Assembly: GCA_965227445.1 (NCBI GenBank)
Contig: OZ245751.1
Span: 2,666,001-2,730,000 of the forward strand
Direction of reading: 5' to 3'
Source of the DNA: DT-110 sp030148525
GTDB taxonomy: Bacteria; Bacteroidota; Bacteroidia; Chitinophagales; Saprospiraceae
DNA length: 64,000 nt
In this document: positions 33,563 through 42,678 of the stretch, piece after piece
How positions within the stretch are numbered: position 1 is the stretch's first letter
Layout of the letters: every line of letters starts with the position of its first letter
Position numbers and translations under genes: made by a program
The notes under the pieces: generated by a model
Databases searched by the model: none
The model's input: the letters and a program-made list of their open reading frames with translations, nothing else
What the model was told of the DNA's origin: nothing

Positions 33563-36500
33563 ATGAGACTGAAACACCTGACTATGCTGGTGTTGGCCGT
33601 GGTACTTCAATTGCCGTTGTCAGCCCAGGAAACGCGTCTCTTGCGTCAACCCGACGTAAGTGACCAACACATTACCTTTGTCTACGGAAGCGACATTTGG
33701 GTAGCTGATCGAGATGGCAGCAACGTTCGTCGAATTACCAGTACGCCCGCCGTAGAATCCAATCCGCACTTTTCGCCGGATGGTAACCTGATCGCCTTTT
33801 CATCGAACCGGACCGGAGGCAACTCCGTGTATTACGTATCGGTCGACGGCGGCAACCCGACGCGCCTGACCTGGCACCCCTCCTCCGCCTACGTGCGCGG
33901 ATGGACACCCGATGGGGAGCACATCCTGTACGCATCCAGCCGGGAAACGGCTCCGGTATCTTACAATAAAATGTGGACCGTGCCTCTCGAGGGTGGCCCC
34001 AGCACCCGCCTGAGCGGTCAGTGGGGCTACGATGGCTCCTTTTCGCCCGACGGAGAGCGACTGGCACTCGATAAAATGTCCCGCTGGGATTTGGAATGGC
34101 GCAATTACAAAGGTGGCCAGAACACGCCACTCATCATCCTCGATCTGGATGATCAAAGCGAGGTCCTGCTACCACACGAGAACACTACCGATATTCACCC
34201 AACCTGGGTAGGTGACGAGATCTTCTTCCTCTCCGATCGGGACTGGATCATGAACGTCTGGGCCTACGACCCCGACACCGAAGACTTGCGTCAAGTCACC
34301 GACTTTGAAGGCACCGATGTCAAATGGCTCAACACCGATGGCACCAGCCTGATCATTGAGCAAGATGGCTACCTCCATATGGTTGATCCCGAAAGTGGGG
34401 ACACCGACAAACTGACCATCACCGTACAGGGTGATTTCCCCTGGGCGGCCCCCCACTGGGAAGACGTAAGTAATCGGGCTCAATCCGTATCCCTCTCGCC
34501 CACCGGCAAGCGGGTGCTGATGCAGTCCCGGGGTGACATTTTCACCGTACCGGTGGAATACGGTGACCCCCGCAACCTGACCCATAGCTCGGATGCCGCC
34601 GATCGCCGTCCGATCTGGTCACCCAAGGGCGATAAGATCGCCTGGTTCAGCGATATGGGCGGCGAAGGCTACGCCCTTTACCTGGGACAACAAGACGGTA
34701 TGGGCGAACCGACCCGTATCGACATCGGCGAATCCAACCTGGCCTGGAGCCCGGTCTGGTCGCCCGATGGGAAATACCTGGCCTTTGCCGACGATGATGT
34801 GCGCATCCGCGTGGTCGATATCGACAATGCATCCATCCAGACCATCGACGTGGGCGGTAACAACCTGGATCGCTCCCGCACCGGATTGACCTGGGCCCCG
34901 GATTCCAAAAAACTGGCTTACGTCAAATCGGGCGATAACAACCTCCAGCGCATTTGGGTCTGGGATAGTTCGACCGGTGACAGCCGTGCCCTCACCAATC
35001 CCTTCGCCGATGCGTCGGCTCCCGCCTGGGACCGCGACGGCACCCATTTCTATTTTGTGGCCAGTACCGACCTGGCGTTGGGTTCCGGATGGGCCAACAC
35101 CAGCTCCATCCAGGCCGACCCCGACTACGAACCCTACGTGATCGTGCTGCAGGAGGGCAAAGAATCCCCCTTCATCCCTCGCAGTGACGAGGAAAAGGTA
35201 GAAGAAGAAACGCCCGAAAAAGAGATGGAGAAAGAGAAGGAAGCCGAAGAGGAAAATGAAAGCGAAGAAGAAGAAGAAGAAGAAGAAGCCGAGGAAGAGG
35301 ACACCGGTATCGCGATCGACTATGATCGCCTGGAACGCCGCACCATTGCCCTGCCCATTTCCAGTGGAAACTACATAGCTACCGCCGCCGGACCGAAAGG
35401 CACCCTTTTTCTGGCCGAACGCAAGCCTGGCAGCTTCGCTTCCACCTTGCATAAGTTTGTATTGAAGGATCGAGAAGCCAAGGAATTCATGGACGGCGTT
35501 CGTCAGTTCTCCGTATCTGCCGATGGCAAGAGCATCCTGATGCAAGCCGGTCCCCGCTGGACAGTAGCCAAGACCGGTGGCCCCAATGGTAAGAGCGGCA
35601 AAGCCGTACGGGTAGATATCCAGAAGAAAGTAGACCCCATGGTCGAATGGCGTCAGATCTTTGAGGAAGCCTACCGCTACGAGGAGGACTATTTCTACGA
35701 CCCTAATATGCATGGACGCGACTGGGATGAGGTATACGAACGCTACAGCCCACTGGTGGATCACGTACGCCACCGCGACGATCTGACCTATATCCTGGAT
35801 ATGATGAACGGAGAGCTATCCGTGGGTCACAGCTTTGTGGGCGGCGGCGATTACCCCGAAACCGACAACTCCGAAGTGGGCCTGTTGGGTGCCGATTTGG
35901 TAGCCGCCAACGGACGCTGGAGGGTAGAACGCATCTACACCACCGAAAGCTGGAATCCGCGCTTATCATCTCCCCTTGATCGTCCCGGCATGAATATGCA
36001 GGAAGGCTACTACATCGTGGGAATCAACGGTACCGAGTTGACGGCCGATATGAATCCTTTCGAGTTACTCGACGGCACGCGCGGCCGCCAGACGGTCCTC
36101 CACATCAACGACGAAGCAAGCTTTGATGATCACTGGACCGAAACGGTAGAGCCCATCAGAAACGAAGGTGCCCTGCGCCAGCGCGCCTGGGTAGAGGACA
36201 ACCGTCGCCTGGTCGACAGCCTCTCCGACGGACGCCTGGCCTACGTCTGGGTCCCCAACACGGGCGGACCCGGATTTGTATCCTTCAACCGCTACTTCTT
36301 TGCCCAGCAGGACAAGGAGGGTGCCGTGATCGATGAGCGATTCAACGGCGGTGGTCTGTTGGATGACTATATGGTCGATCTGATGACCCGTTCCCTCCGC
36401 GCCGGTCTGACCAACGAGGTGCCCAATGGCAAACCCTTCCAGTTACCCGCGGGCGTACTGGGCCCAAAAGCACTTTTGATCAACGAACGCGCCGGTTCGG

Positions 36501-36850
36501 GCGGTGATTTCTTCCCCTGGGTTTTCCGTCAGCAGGAAGCCGGTCCGCTCATCGGTGCGACCACCTGGGGTGGCCTGGTCAAATCCAGCACCCACTACCT
36601 GATGGTCGACGGCGGTCGCCTCACAGCGCCCGATAATGCCGTATTCGATCCGATCAACAATGTGTACGTTGCGGAGAATGAGGGCGTAGCGCCCGACATC
36701 CCCGTACGCCAGGATGCCCGGGCCCTCACCAACGGAGAGGATCCCCAATTGAAGCGGGCCGTCCAGGAGGTCTTACGCCTCCTGCGCGAAAACCCTCTGC
36801 CTACGGTTACCAAGCCGCCGTATAATACGCCGGCCACGCGGGGGAATTAA
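33563..36850 (+). CDS. tricorn protease homologue (S41-like, beta-propeller)
   Basis: 1095-aa exported peptidase. Signal peptide 1-22 (ending PLSAQ). Residues ~25-540 form two WD40-like beta-propellers (VWSPDGKYLAFADDD, WSPKGDKIAWFSD). An acidic run of ~38 residues, mostly Glu (~545-583), links them to the tricorn C1, PDZ and C2 domains. His756 is in ELSVGHSF, the nucleophile Ser979 in NERAGSGGDFF, and Glu1038/1040 are in AENEGVAPDIP. Tricorn trims peptides; here it acts in the periplasm. The gene has its own transcription unit. Confidence 0.94.
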   Translation: MRLKHLTMLVLAVVLQLPLSAQETRLLRQPDVSDQHITFVYGSDIWVADRDGSNVRRITSTPAVESNPHFSPDGNLIAFSSNRTGGNSVYYVSVDGGNPTRLTWHPSSAYVRGWTPDGEHILYASSRETAPVSYNKMWTVPLEGGPSTRLSGQWGYDGSFSPDGERLALDKMSRWDLEWRNYKGGQNTPLIILDLDDQSEVLLPHENTTDIHPTWVGDEIFFLSDRDWIMNVWAYDPDTEDLRQVTDFEGTDVKWLNTDGTSLIIEQDGYLHMVDPESGDTDKLTITVQGDFPWAAPHWEDVSNRAQSVSLSPTGKRVLMQSRGDIFTVPVEYGDPRNLTHSSDAADRRPIWSPKGDKIAWFSDMGGEGYALYLGQQDGMGEPTRIDIGESNLAWSPVWSPDGKYLAFADDDVRIRVVDIDNASIQTIDVGGNNLDRSRTGLTWAPDSKKLAYVKSGDNNLQRIWVWDSSTGDSRALTNPFADASAPAWDRDGTHFYFVASTDLALGSGWANTSSIQADPDYEPYVIVLQEGKESPFIPRSDEEKVEEETPEKEMEKEKEAEEENESEEEEEEEEAEEEDTGIAIDYDRLERRTIALPISSGNYIATAAGPKGTLFLAERKPGSFASTLHKFVLKDREAKEFMDGVRQFSVSADGKSILMQAGPRWTVAKTGGPNGKSGKAVRVDIQKKVDPMVEWRQIFEEAYRYEEDYFYDPNMHGRDWDEVYERYSPLVDHVRHRDDLTYILDMMNGELSVGHSFVGGGDYPETDNSEVGLLGADLVAANGRWRVERIYTTESWNPRLSSPLDRPGMNMQEGYYIVGINGTELTADMNPFELLDGTRGRQTVLHINDEASFDDHWTETVEPIRNEGALRQRAWVEDNRRLVDSLSDGRLAYVWVPNTGGPGFVSFNRYFFAQQDKEGAVIDERFNGGGLLDDYMVDLMTRSLRAGLTNEVPNGKPFQLPAGVLGPKALLINERAGSGGDFFPWVFRQQEAGPLIGATTWGGLVKSSTHYLMVDGGRLTAPDNAVFDPINNVYVAENEGVAPDIPVRQDARALTNGEDPQLKRAVQEVLRLLRENPLPTVTKPPYNTPATRGN

Positions 36851-36978
36851 AACCCATCCCTTCCCTTCCCTTTCGTAAGGGAAGGGGCTATCGAAGAATA
36901 CATTTATTTAAATTGACAACTGTCCCTCGAAAACAACCCTCCCTCCCTTTGAAAAGGGAGGGAGTTGGAGGGAGGGTT
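36850..36978. repeat. two purine/pyrimidine hairpins downstream of the tricorn gene
   Basis: TAAAACCCATCCC begins a CCCTTCCCTTTCG..AAGGGAAGGGG hairpin (~36862-36886), and CCCTCCCTTTGAAAAGGGAGGG forms another (36942-36963), followed by a GGAGGGAGGG copy. The first half recurs at 40112. They are likely transcript ends and dispersed elements. Confidence 0.65.
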
Positions 36979-36990
36979 TTACCACTCACC

Positions 36991-37359
36991 ATGCCCATTC
37001 AAAAGATCAATCTCCAACAAGCCTACAGCACCTTCTCCGAGACCTGGAGTCCCCACATCATCGGACGCCTCAATGGCCAGTTGGTCAAGATCGCCCGGGT
37101 CGACGGCGACTTCATCTGGCACGATCACCCCAATGAGGACGAAGGCTTTTTGGTCATCGATGGCACCCTCTTCATCGAACTCGAGGATCAAACCCTGGAG
37201 CTAACCGAAGGTGAATTCGTCGTTATCCCACGCGGGGTACGTCATCGTCCCTTCACCAAAGCCGAAGCCAAAATCATGCTCTTCGAGCCGGAAAGCACCG
37301 TAAATACAGGAACCGAGGAGTCGGACCGCACGAAACGGGATTTGAAGGACTTATCGTAA
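36991..37359 (+). CDS. small cupin-domain protein
   Basis: 122-aa single-domain beta-barrel. Cupin motif 1 (FIWHDHPNEDEGFLVIDGTL) supplies two His and a Glu metal ligand; motif 2 (GEFVVIPRGVRHRPF) supplies the third His. The family includes isomerases, dioxygenases and sugar-binding regulators, so the substrate is not predictable. The start at 36991 is chosen because the 26-codon upstream extension lies inside the hairpin repeat. It stands alone. Confidence 0.9.
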   Translation: MPIQKINLQQAYSTFSETWSPHIIGRLNGQLVKIARVDGDFIWHDHPNEDEGFLVIDGTLFIELEDQTLELTEGEFVVIPRGVRHRPFTKAEAKIMLFEPESTVNTGTEESDRTKRDLKDLS

Positions 37360-37605
37360 GGATGTCGATCCTTCTGCGGCCGCAGAAGCCCGTAAGGGCG
37401 CAGGCAGGGCTGGATCGACCACAATCAGCTTGCAAGCTACCAAAACCACTGGTTCGGTTCCAGCCCCTCTTTTGTAATGCTGGATTCTGAATTTTGGATG
37501 CTGGATTTTGGATTAATTCACCAATCTCCCAGAAAAAATTAAAAATTCAACATTAAAAATTATAAACTCCTCTACATCCCCTATCTTCTGATAAAACCAA
37601 AGCCC
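37360..37605. other. intergenic region with short repeats
   Basis: No gene. 37378-37410 holds a CTGCGGCCGCAG palindrome and a GCCCGTAAGGGCGCAGGCAGG element of the CCTGCC family; 37480-37512 holds the near-repeat GGATTCTGAATTTTGGATGCTGGATTTTGGATT. The rest is AT-rich leader of the following gene. Confidence 0.55.
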
Positions 37606-38502
37606 ATGTCGTACCGCTACCTGTTGCTTCTCTTATGCCTGCCTTTTTTGGCGAAAGCTAATACCCCCCTGGCCAGTGTACCCATTACCATCCAGGAAAA
37701 CCTCATCTTCTTCCGGGCGTCGGTGAATGGATCGGAGCCGCTGAATATCATGTTCGATTCCGGGGCCGGCGTGACGGTGATCGACCCGGTGACAGCCGAT
37801 AAATTGAACCTGGTTGCCTCCGGTACCGCACGCATCCACACCTCGGGAAAAACCGTGGAAAGCAAAACCTTCACCAATAACGAATTGAACATTGGTGGAT
37901 TGATCATCGAAGGCCTGACCATCGACGCTATTCCTTTGGAGCACCTCTCGGAATTGATCGGGTACCACATCGACCTGATCATGGGCTACGATCTGTTTGC
38001 ACTCTTCGTATTGGAAACCGACCTGAATGATGCGGTTTTGCGACTCTATGATTCCAAAGCGTTTCAATATGCCGGGGATGGAGAACGGATCGATATGTTC
38101 CCCCTCAACCAAAACCACATTGCGGTACCCGTAGAAGTGGAACATAAGGATACCACCATGCAACTGGAGCTAACGGTGGATACGGGAGCCTCCGATTACA
38201 TGGTTCTGAATAACCGGACGATCAAGGCGTACGGGCTGCTCGATGCAATCGGGAAATACCGCAAAGTGGGCGGCGGTTCGGCCGAACCCACCATCACGAC
38301 CAACATACGTACTAAATTACAACGGGTACGCATCGGTTCATCCGAGTGGAAACGGGTACCCACTGTGCTGACCATCGATCCCATCAACATCAAAGCTGGG
38401 AACCGGAGCACCGGCGACGGACTGATCGGTCAGGCCCTGCTGCTTGACTTCAACGTGGTGTACTACTTTTCAGAAAAGATCATGTACCTGGAAAAGCGCT
38501 AG
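37606..38502 (+). CDS. two-lobed retropepsin-like aspartyl protease
   Basis: 298 aa. A signal peptide (MSYRYLLLLLCLPFLAKA) is followed by two retroviral-type aspartyl protease lobes, the first with FDSGAG (~48), the second with VDTGASDYMVL (~197). Both catalytic Asp are present, so the chain could act without dimerising. No PDZ domain is appended, unlike many Bacteroidota relatives. It is exported to the periplasm or outer membrane. The last 4 bp overlap the convergent NUDIX gene. Confidence 0.88.
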   Translation: MSYRYLLLLLCLPFLAKANTPLASVPITIQENLIFFRASVNGSEPLNIMFDSGAGVTVIDPVTADKLNLVASGTARIHTSGKTVESKTFTNNELNIGGLIIEGLTIDAIPLEHLSELIGYHIDLIMGYDLFALFVLETDLNDAVLRLYDSKAFQYAGDGERIDMFPLNQNHIAVPVEVEHKDTTMQLELTVDTGASDYMVLNNRTIKAYGLLDAIGKYRKVGGGSAEPTITTNIRTKLQRVRIGSSEWKRVPTVLTIDPINIKAGNRSTGDGLIGQALLLDFNVVYYFSEKIMYLEKR

Positions 38503-39047
38503 CGATCCTCACGGCGTTCCAGTACACCCCGGTGCAGGCGGTGCTCACCGGATTTGCGATCGGCAAAATAATGTTGCAAGCTAAAGGTCGAGGAGGTAAA
38601 GGCGATCTCCTCCCAGGGAATATCTTCTTCCCGGAAAAGTTGCGCTTCCAGGCTTTCCTCCCCGCAGCCAAAGGCATCGGCAGATGGTAATTCGCCCAGG
38701 AAATGAATATAGACTTGGTTGATGTGCGGAATACTGTACAGGCTGTGCATGCCGATCAGACGCAGTTCCGCCTCTACCTCTTCCCGCACTTCACGCAGGG
38801 CACCTTCTTCCACAGTCTCGCCATTTTCCAGGTAGCCGGAAGGTACGTTCCAGTAACCTTTGCGGGGGTGGATGGCCCGGCGCGCCAGTAGTACCTGATC
38901 ACCAATGACGGGCAGGCAACCGGCCACTATTTTGGGATTGGAATAGTGGATCACCGAGCAATTCGGACACACAAAGCGGGGACGGTTATCGCCCGCGGGA
39001 ACGACAAAATCCAACTGATCCGATCCGCAATTGCTGCAGTAATTCAT
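38499..39047 (-). CDS. NUDIX hydrolase with N-terminal zinc ribbon
   Basis: 182 aa. The zinc ribbon has CSNCG and CPNCS. The NUDIX box GYLENGETVEEGALREVREEVEAEL holds the catalytic REVREE core; the last Gly is Ala. It resembles NADH-pyrophosphatase (NudC)-type enzymes with the same ribbon, but the substrate is not certain. ATG at 39047 overlaps the stop of the preceding small membrane protein (ATGA). Third gene of a kdsB operon. Confidence 0.9.
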   Translation of the reverse strand: MNYCSNCGSDQLDFVVPAGDNRPRFVCPNCSVIHYSNPKIVAGCLPVIGDQVLLARRAIHPRKGYWNVPSGYLENGETVEEGALREVREEVEAELRLIGMHSLYSIPHINQVYIHFLGELPSADAFGCGEESLEAQLFREEDIPWEEIAFTSSTFSLQHYFADRKSGEHRLHRGVLERREDR

Positions 39048-39292
39048 GCCGGCTGCTTTTCGAGTGCGCGTTCGTAGCGGGCCCGTTGTAACACGGCATC
39101 GCCAAAGAGGCTCAAACCGGTATTCAGCACCACCAGGGCGACGGTCCCCCACAGGACCCATTCCCAGGTCCCGGCACCACTGTATTTTTTCATGGCCGCC
39201 TCGGCTACCAGGCAGGCACCGAATCCGAATGTGGCCAGACCGACCGGGGCCCGCAGTAACCAGCGACGTCGGTATACGTTAGCTTGTTCCAT
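39044..39292 (-). CDS. small two-helix membrane protein
   Basis: 82 aa, not recognised. Two hydrophobic helices (residues ~13-30 APVGLATFGFGACLVAEA and ~43-65 WEWVLWGTVALVVLNTGLSLF) and a charged C-terminus (ARYERALEKQPA). ATG at 39292 overlaps the kdsB stop by 14 bp, and its own stop overlaps the NUDIX start, so it is translationally coupled on both sides. A function cannot be inferred. Confidence 0.75.
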   Translation of the reverse strand: MEQANVYRRRWLLRAPVGLATFGFGACLVAEAAMKKYSGAGTWEWVLWGTVALVVLNTGLSLFGDAVLQRARYERALEKQPA

Positions 39293-40031
39293 GCTCTTTA
39301 AGGTATGCTTCGGCCCGCTCCAGGTCGGCGGGCGTATCAATGCCAATTCCGGGTTGATCGGTCAGCGCTACCTGGATGCGCTTACCGTAGTCGAGCCAGC
39401 GGAGTTGCTCCAGCGACTCCAGCTGTTCGTAGCGGGAGGGCAGCAAAGCCGTCACCTCCAGCAGGACATCCCGACGAAAGGCATACATACCAAGGTGCTG
39501 ATAGAAACATTGTTCAGCAAACCATTCTTTTTTATCCAGATCACGGATGTAAGGGATGGTCGACCGGCTGAAATACATGGCCTCGTTGCGGCGGTTAAAC
39601 ACCACCTTCACCACATTCCGGTTAAACAGGTCTTCTTCCTGTGCCAATTGCCTGGCAAGGGTGGCGATCTCGGCATTGGTGCGCTGCAATACCCTGACCA
39701 GGGCTTCCACCTGATCTTCCCGCACAAAGGGCTCATCCCCCTGAATATTGATCACCAGTTCGTAATCGGGCCAGTCCTGCGCCACCTCGGCAATGCGATC
39801 AGTACCGGAGCGGTGGGTATCAGCCGTCATTTGCACTTCGGCTCCCACCTCCTGAGCATGATCGTAAATGCGCTGGTCATCGGTAGCTATCACTACCTGA
39901 TCCAGACAATCCATCGCCCGGGCCCGCTCCCATACCCTTTGGATAATGGTTTTACCCCCCAATTTCACCAGAGGCTTTCCCGGGAAGCGGGTTGACCCGT
40001 AGCGGGCCGGAATCACGGCTAATACCTGCAT
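39279..40031 (-). CDS. kdsB: 3-deoxy-manno-octulosonate (KDO) cytidylyltransferase
   Basis: 250-aa cytosolic enzyme activating KDO with CTP for LPS core synthesis, confirming a Gram-negative envelope. The motif VIPARYGSTRFPGKPL at residues 5-20, IQRVWERA, ATDD, INIQGDEPF and the metal-binding Asp region near the C-terminus (GIDTPADL) are all present. It leads a three-gene operon with the small membrane protein and NUDIX. Confidence 0.97.
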   Translation of the reverse strand: MQVLAVIPARYGSTRFPGKPLVKLGGKTIIQRVWERARAMDCLDQVVIATDDQRIYDHAQEVGAEVQMTADTHRSGTDRIAEVAQDWPDYELVINIQGDEPFVREDQVEALVRVLQRTNAEIATLARQLAQEEDLFNRNVVKVVFNRRNEAMYFSRSTIPYIRDLDKKEWFAEQCFYQHLGMYAFRRDVLLEVTALLPSRYEQLESLEQLRWLDYGKRIQVALTDQPGIGIDTPADLERAEAYLKEHGTS

Positions 40032-40102
40032 AGATTTGTTGATTTGTTGGTCAGCAACACAAAAAAGACATTCCCCTCATTTTTCCGAACCATAGATACT
40101 AC

Positions 40103-40236
40103 TAATTTTGTAAAACCCATCCCCGGCCCTTCCCTTTGCTAAGGGAAGGGTGAACGAGCGATTCGCCTGCGATCAAGATCCAGTGGATCTTGAAGCGAGA
40201 GAACCGCGAAGCGGACGGGCGTGAGATGGGTTTTAA
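40103..40236 (+). repeat. element with terminal AAAACCCATC/GATGGGTTTT, preceded by a TAATTTTG promoter
   Basis: 40112-40121 and 40226-40235 are a 10-bp inverted pair enclosing two hairpins (CCCTTCCCTTTG..AAGGGAAGGG, CAAGATCCAGTGGATCTTG). TAATTTTG at 40103-40110 is an exact -7 match, so the element lies in the leader of the LysM gene. The left half is shared with 36849. Non-coding. Confidence 0.6.
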
Positions 40237-40246
40237 ACCACATACT

Positions 40247-41086
40247 ATGAGACCCCTACTGTTTTTTCTTTTGTGTATTCCCTTTACGGGAAAAAGTGAT
40301 ACGGGTGACTCCCTGCGTTATTTGCGCCCGCACGACACCCTGTACCTCTCCATCGGTCCGGGCGAGATGATGACCACCCATACCGTAGTAGCCGGGCAAA
40401 CCCTGTTCAGCCTCGCCAAATTCTACGGGCTGACTACCCAGGAGTTGAAGTTCTTCAATCCGGGTCTCGGCAATGGCCTGGCCCTCGACCAGCAGGTACA
40501 GATTCCCATCCCCACCAAAGCCATCGTCCGGGTCAAGCCCGACACCTTTTATCGCTGGGCCTACGCGCCCCTGTACTACCGGGTGCGCCCGGGGGATACC
40601 GTGTACGGCCTGAGCAAGCGCTTCTTTAAAATGCCCATCGACAGCGTGCACCAGCGACTCGAAAACTGGGAAGGAACCCTCAAAGTAGGTCAGCGCTACT
40701 TCGTGGGCTGGCTCAGTACCTCGGGCATACCCCGGGAATTGCGGCAGGGGCAAGTACATCCGCTCTTTCGCGAGAACTACGAACTGGCACGCCACGTACA
40801 GCGTTATGTAGCCGAAGGGAAACGCGAATACGAGCAATCGGGTGCCGCCTTCTGGGAGGCGGAAAAAGATTCGCGAAATTTCTATGTGCTGCACGACGAA
40901 GCGCCCCTGGATTCGTACCTTCGCATCACAAACCCGATGAAGAGTCGGTACATCTACGCCAAGGTGGTCGGACGCATACCGCGCTCCACCCCACCCAACA
41001 TTCTGATGGTCATGAGTTCGCGCTGTGCGCGCCTGCTCGGAGCCAAAGACCCGGAATTCTTCGTTGAAATTCAATACTATAAATAA
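40247..41086 (+). CDS. exported protein with two LysM domains
   Basis: 279 aa. A signal peptide (residues 1-~15, LLFFLLCIPFTG) is followed by a LysM at ~45-90 (HTVVAGQTLFSLAKFYGLTTQELKFFNP) and a second at ~110-155 (YRVRPGDTVYGLSKRFFK). The C-terminal ~90 residues look like a SpoIID/DPBB-like or unknown domain (YIYAKVVGRIP...LLGAKD). It should bind peptidoglycan; no catalytic residues are evident. ATG at 40247; the upstream extension is repeat sequence. It lies 31 bp before the CBS-domain enzyme. Confidence 0.85.
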   Translation: MRPLLFFLLCIPFTGKSDTGDSLRYLRPHDTLYLSIGPGEMMTTHTVVAGQTLFSLAKFYGLTTQELKFFNPGLGNGLALDQQVQIPIPTKAIVRVKPDTFYRWAYAPLYYRVRPGDTVYGLSKRFFKMPIDSVHQRLENWEGTLKVGQRYFVGWLSTSGIPRELRQGQVHPLFRENYELARHVQRYVAEGKREYEQSGAAFWEAEKDSRNFYVLHDEAPLDSYLRITNPMKSRYIYAKVVGRIPRSTPPNILMVMSSRCARLLGAKDPEFFVEIQYYK

Positions 41087-41117
41087 CCCCACGTACGCAA
41101 ATCGTTAAAATTACACT

Positions 41118-42476
41118 ATGGATATCCATACCAACATACTGTCGACCATTGGTAATACCCCACTCGTTGAATTACACCGCACCGTGGAAGGCATTCCCGC
41201 CAAGGTGTTGATGAAGGTAGAGACCTTCAACCCCGGCCACAGCATCAAGGACCGTATGGCCCTGAAAATGCTGGAAGATGCCGAAGCCCGCGGCGACCTC
41301 AAACCCGGCGGCACCATCATCGAATGTACCAGCGGGAACACGGGCATGGGACTAGCCATTGCCGGAGCCGTAAAGGGATACAAGTGTATTTTCACTACCA
41401 GCGATAAGCAGTCTAAGGAAAAAATTGACCTGCTCAAGGCCGTAGGCGCGGAAGTGATCGTTTGCCCTACCAACGTAGCCCCTGACGACCCACGCTCCTA
41501 CTATTCGGTAGCCCGTCGCCTCAGCGAGCAGACTCCCAACAGCTACTGGTTCAATCAATACGACAACCTCAGCAACCGTACCGCCCATTACGAAAGTACT
41601 GGTCCCGAGATCTGGAAACAGACCGACGGCAAGGTAACGCACCTGGTGGTGGGAGTTGGTACCGGGGGGACGATCTCCGGTACGGGGCGCTACCTCAAAG
41701 AACAAAATCCCGACGTCAAGGTCTGGGGAGTCGACACCTACGGATCCGTTTTCAAAAAATTCCACGAGACCGGAGAGTTTGATGAGAAGGAGGTATACCC
41801 CTACATCACCGAAGGTATCGGCGAGGATATCATTCCCAAGAATGTCGATTTTGACATCATTGATTACTTCGAAAAAGTAACCGATAAGGACGGGGCCGTC
41901 ATGGCACGCCGTCTGGCCCGCGAAGAAGGCATATTACTGGGCTATTCCGCCGGCTCGGCCATCGCGGGACTGCATCAGCTCAAGGATAAACTGACGCCGG
42001 ACGATGTGGTGGTGGTAGTTATCCACGACCACGGCAGCCGCTACGTCGGCAAGATCTATAACGACGACTGGATGCGGGAACGGGGTTTCCTCGACACCGA
42101 ACTACGCGTGCGTGATCTCATTGCCCGCAAGCAGAAACGGGGCTTCATCTCGGTCGAAAAACAGGAATCCATCCAGCAGGCCTTTACCCTGATGAAGGAC
42201 CACGACATCTCCCAGCTACCCGTCATGGAAGACGGCAAGCTGGTCGGCTCTCTCACCGAAAGCGACGTGCTCAGTTACATGCTGGAAAAGATGTCGGAAA
42301 ACGGTCAGGCGACCGTGGCGGATATCATGGGAGCACCCCTACCCATGGTCGAAGATGATTTGGCAGCTACCCAACTGCGCAAATACATCAACCGGCAGAT
42401 GCCGGCGGTAATCGCAACCGATAAAGCGGGGGAGCATCATATCATTACGCAGTACGATTTGATTCAGTTGATGTAG
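41118..42476 (+). CDS. cbs: PLP-dependent cystathionine beta-synthase family protein with CBS pair
   Basis: 452 aa. Residues ~1-315 are a fold-type II PLP enzyme: Lys in NPGHSIKDRMALKM, substrate loop TSGNTGMGLA, phosphate-binding GTGGTISGTGRYL. The C-terminal ~120 residues are two CBS domains (QLPVMEDGKLVGSLTESDVL; DKAGEHHIITQYDL) that usually bind adenosyl ligands. Whether it makes cystathionine or cysteine is not certain. ATG at 41118. It may be co-transcribed with the LysM gene. Confidence 0.93.
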   Translation: MDIHTNILSTIGNTPLVELHRTVEGIPAKVLMKVETFNPGHSIKDRMALKMLEDAEARGDLKPGGTIIECTSGNTGMGLAIAGAVKGYKCIFTTSDKQSKEKIDLLKAVGAEVIVCPTNVAPDDPRSYYSVARRLSEQTPNSYWFNQYDNLSNRTAHYESTGPEIWKQTDGKVTHLVVGVGTGGTISGTGRYLKEQNPDVKVWGVDTYGSVFKKFHETGEFDEKEVYPYITEGIGEDIIPKNVDFDIIDYFEKVTDKDGAVMARRLAREEGILLGYSAGSAIAGLHQLKDKLTPDDVVVVVIHDHGSRYVGKIYNDDWMRERGFLDTELRVRDLIARKQKRGFISVEKQESIQQAFTLMKDHDISQLPVMEDGKLVGSLTESDVLSYMLEKMSENGQATVADIMGAPLPMVEDDLAATQLRKYINRQMPAVIATDKAGEHHIITQYDLIQLM

Positions 42477-42480
42477 GAAG

Positions 42481-42612
42481 TCGGTCCTCCGGACCGACCT
42501 ACTGCCGACAGTAGGTCCTCTAGTCACGCGGAGCAAAAAGCAATAATTTTGGGTGCACGATCCTCCGGACCGTGCGGAATTTCAAAGCACGATCCGGAGG
42601 ATCGTGCACCCA
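42481..42612. repeat. CCTCCGG-core inverted repeats between convergent genes
   Basis: GGTCGGTCCTCCGGACCGACC at ~42481-42501 is a near-perfect palindrome; GGGTGCACGATCCTCCGGACC at ~42551 is the inverse of GGATCGTGCACCC at ~42594-42608. It is the same family as 18846-19055, with a different arm sequence but the same core. Confidence 0.8.
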
Positions 42613-42678
42613 AAATCCCGCTCGCCAGCAGACAGGCGAACGGGACGGGTAACGAGTTTGGATCCTATATATTCCTGT

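Noticed and set aside
34619..35773. 384-codon antisense frame in the tricorn gene
   Set aside because: A shadow of GC-rich codon bias; the sense frame has clear propeller motifs, and the antisense product is Gly/Phe-rich with no domain.
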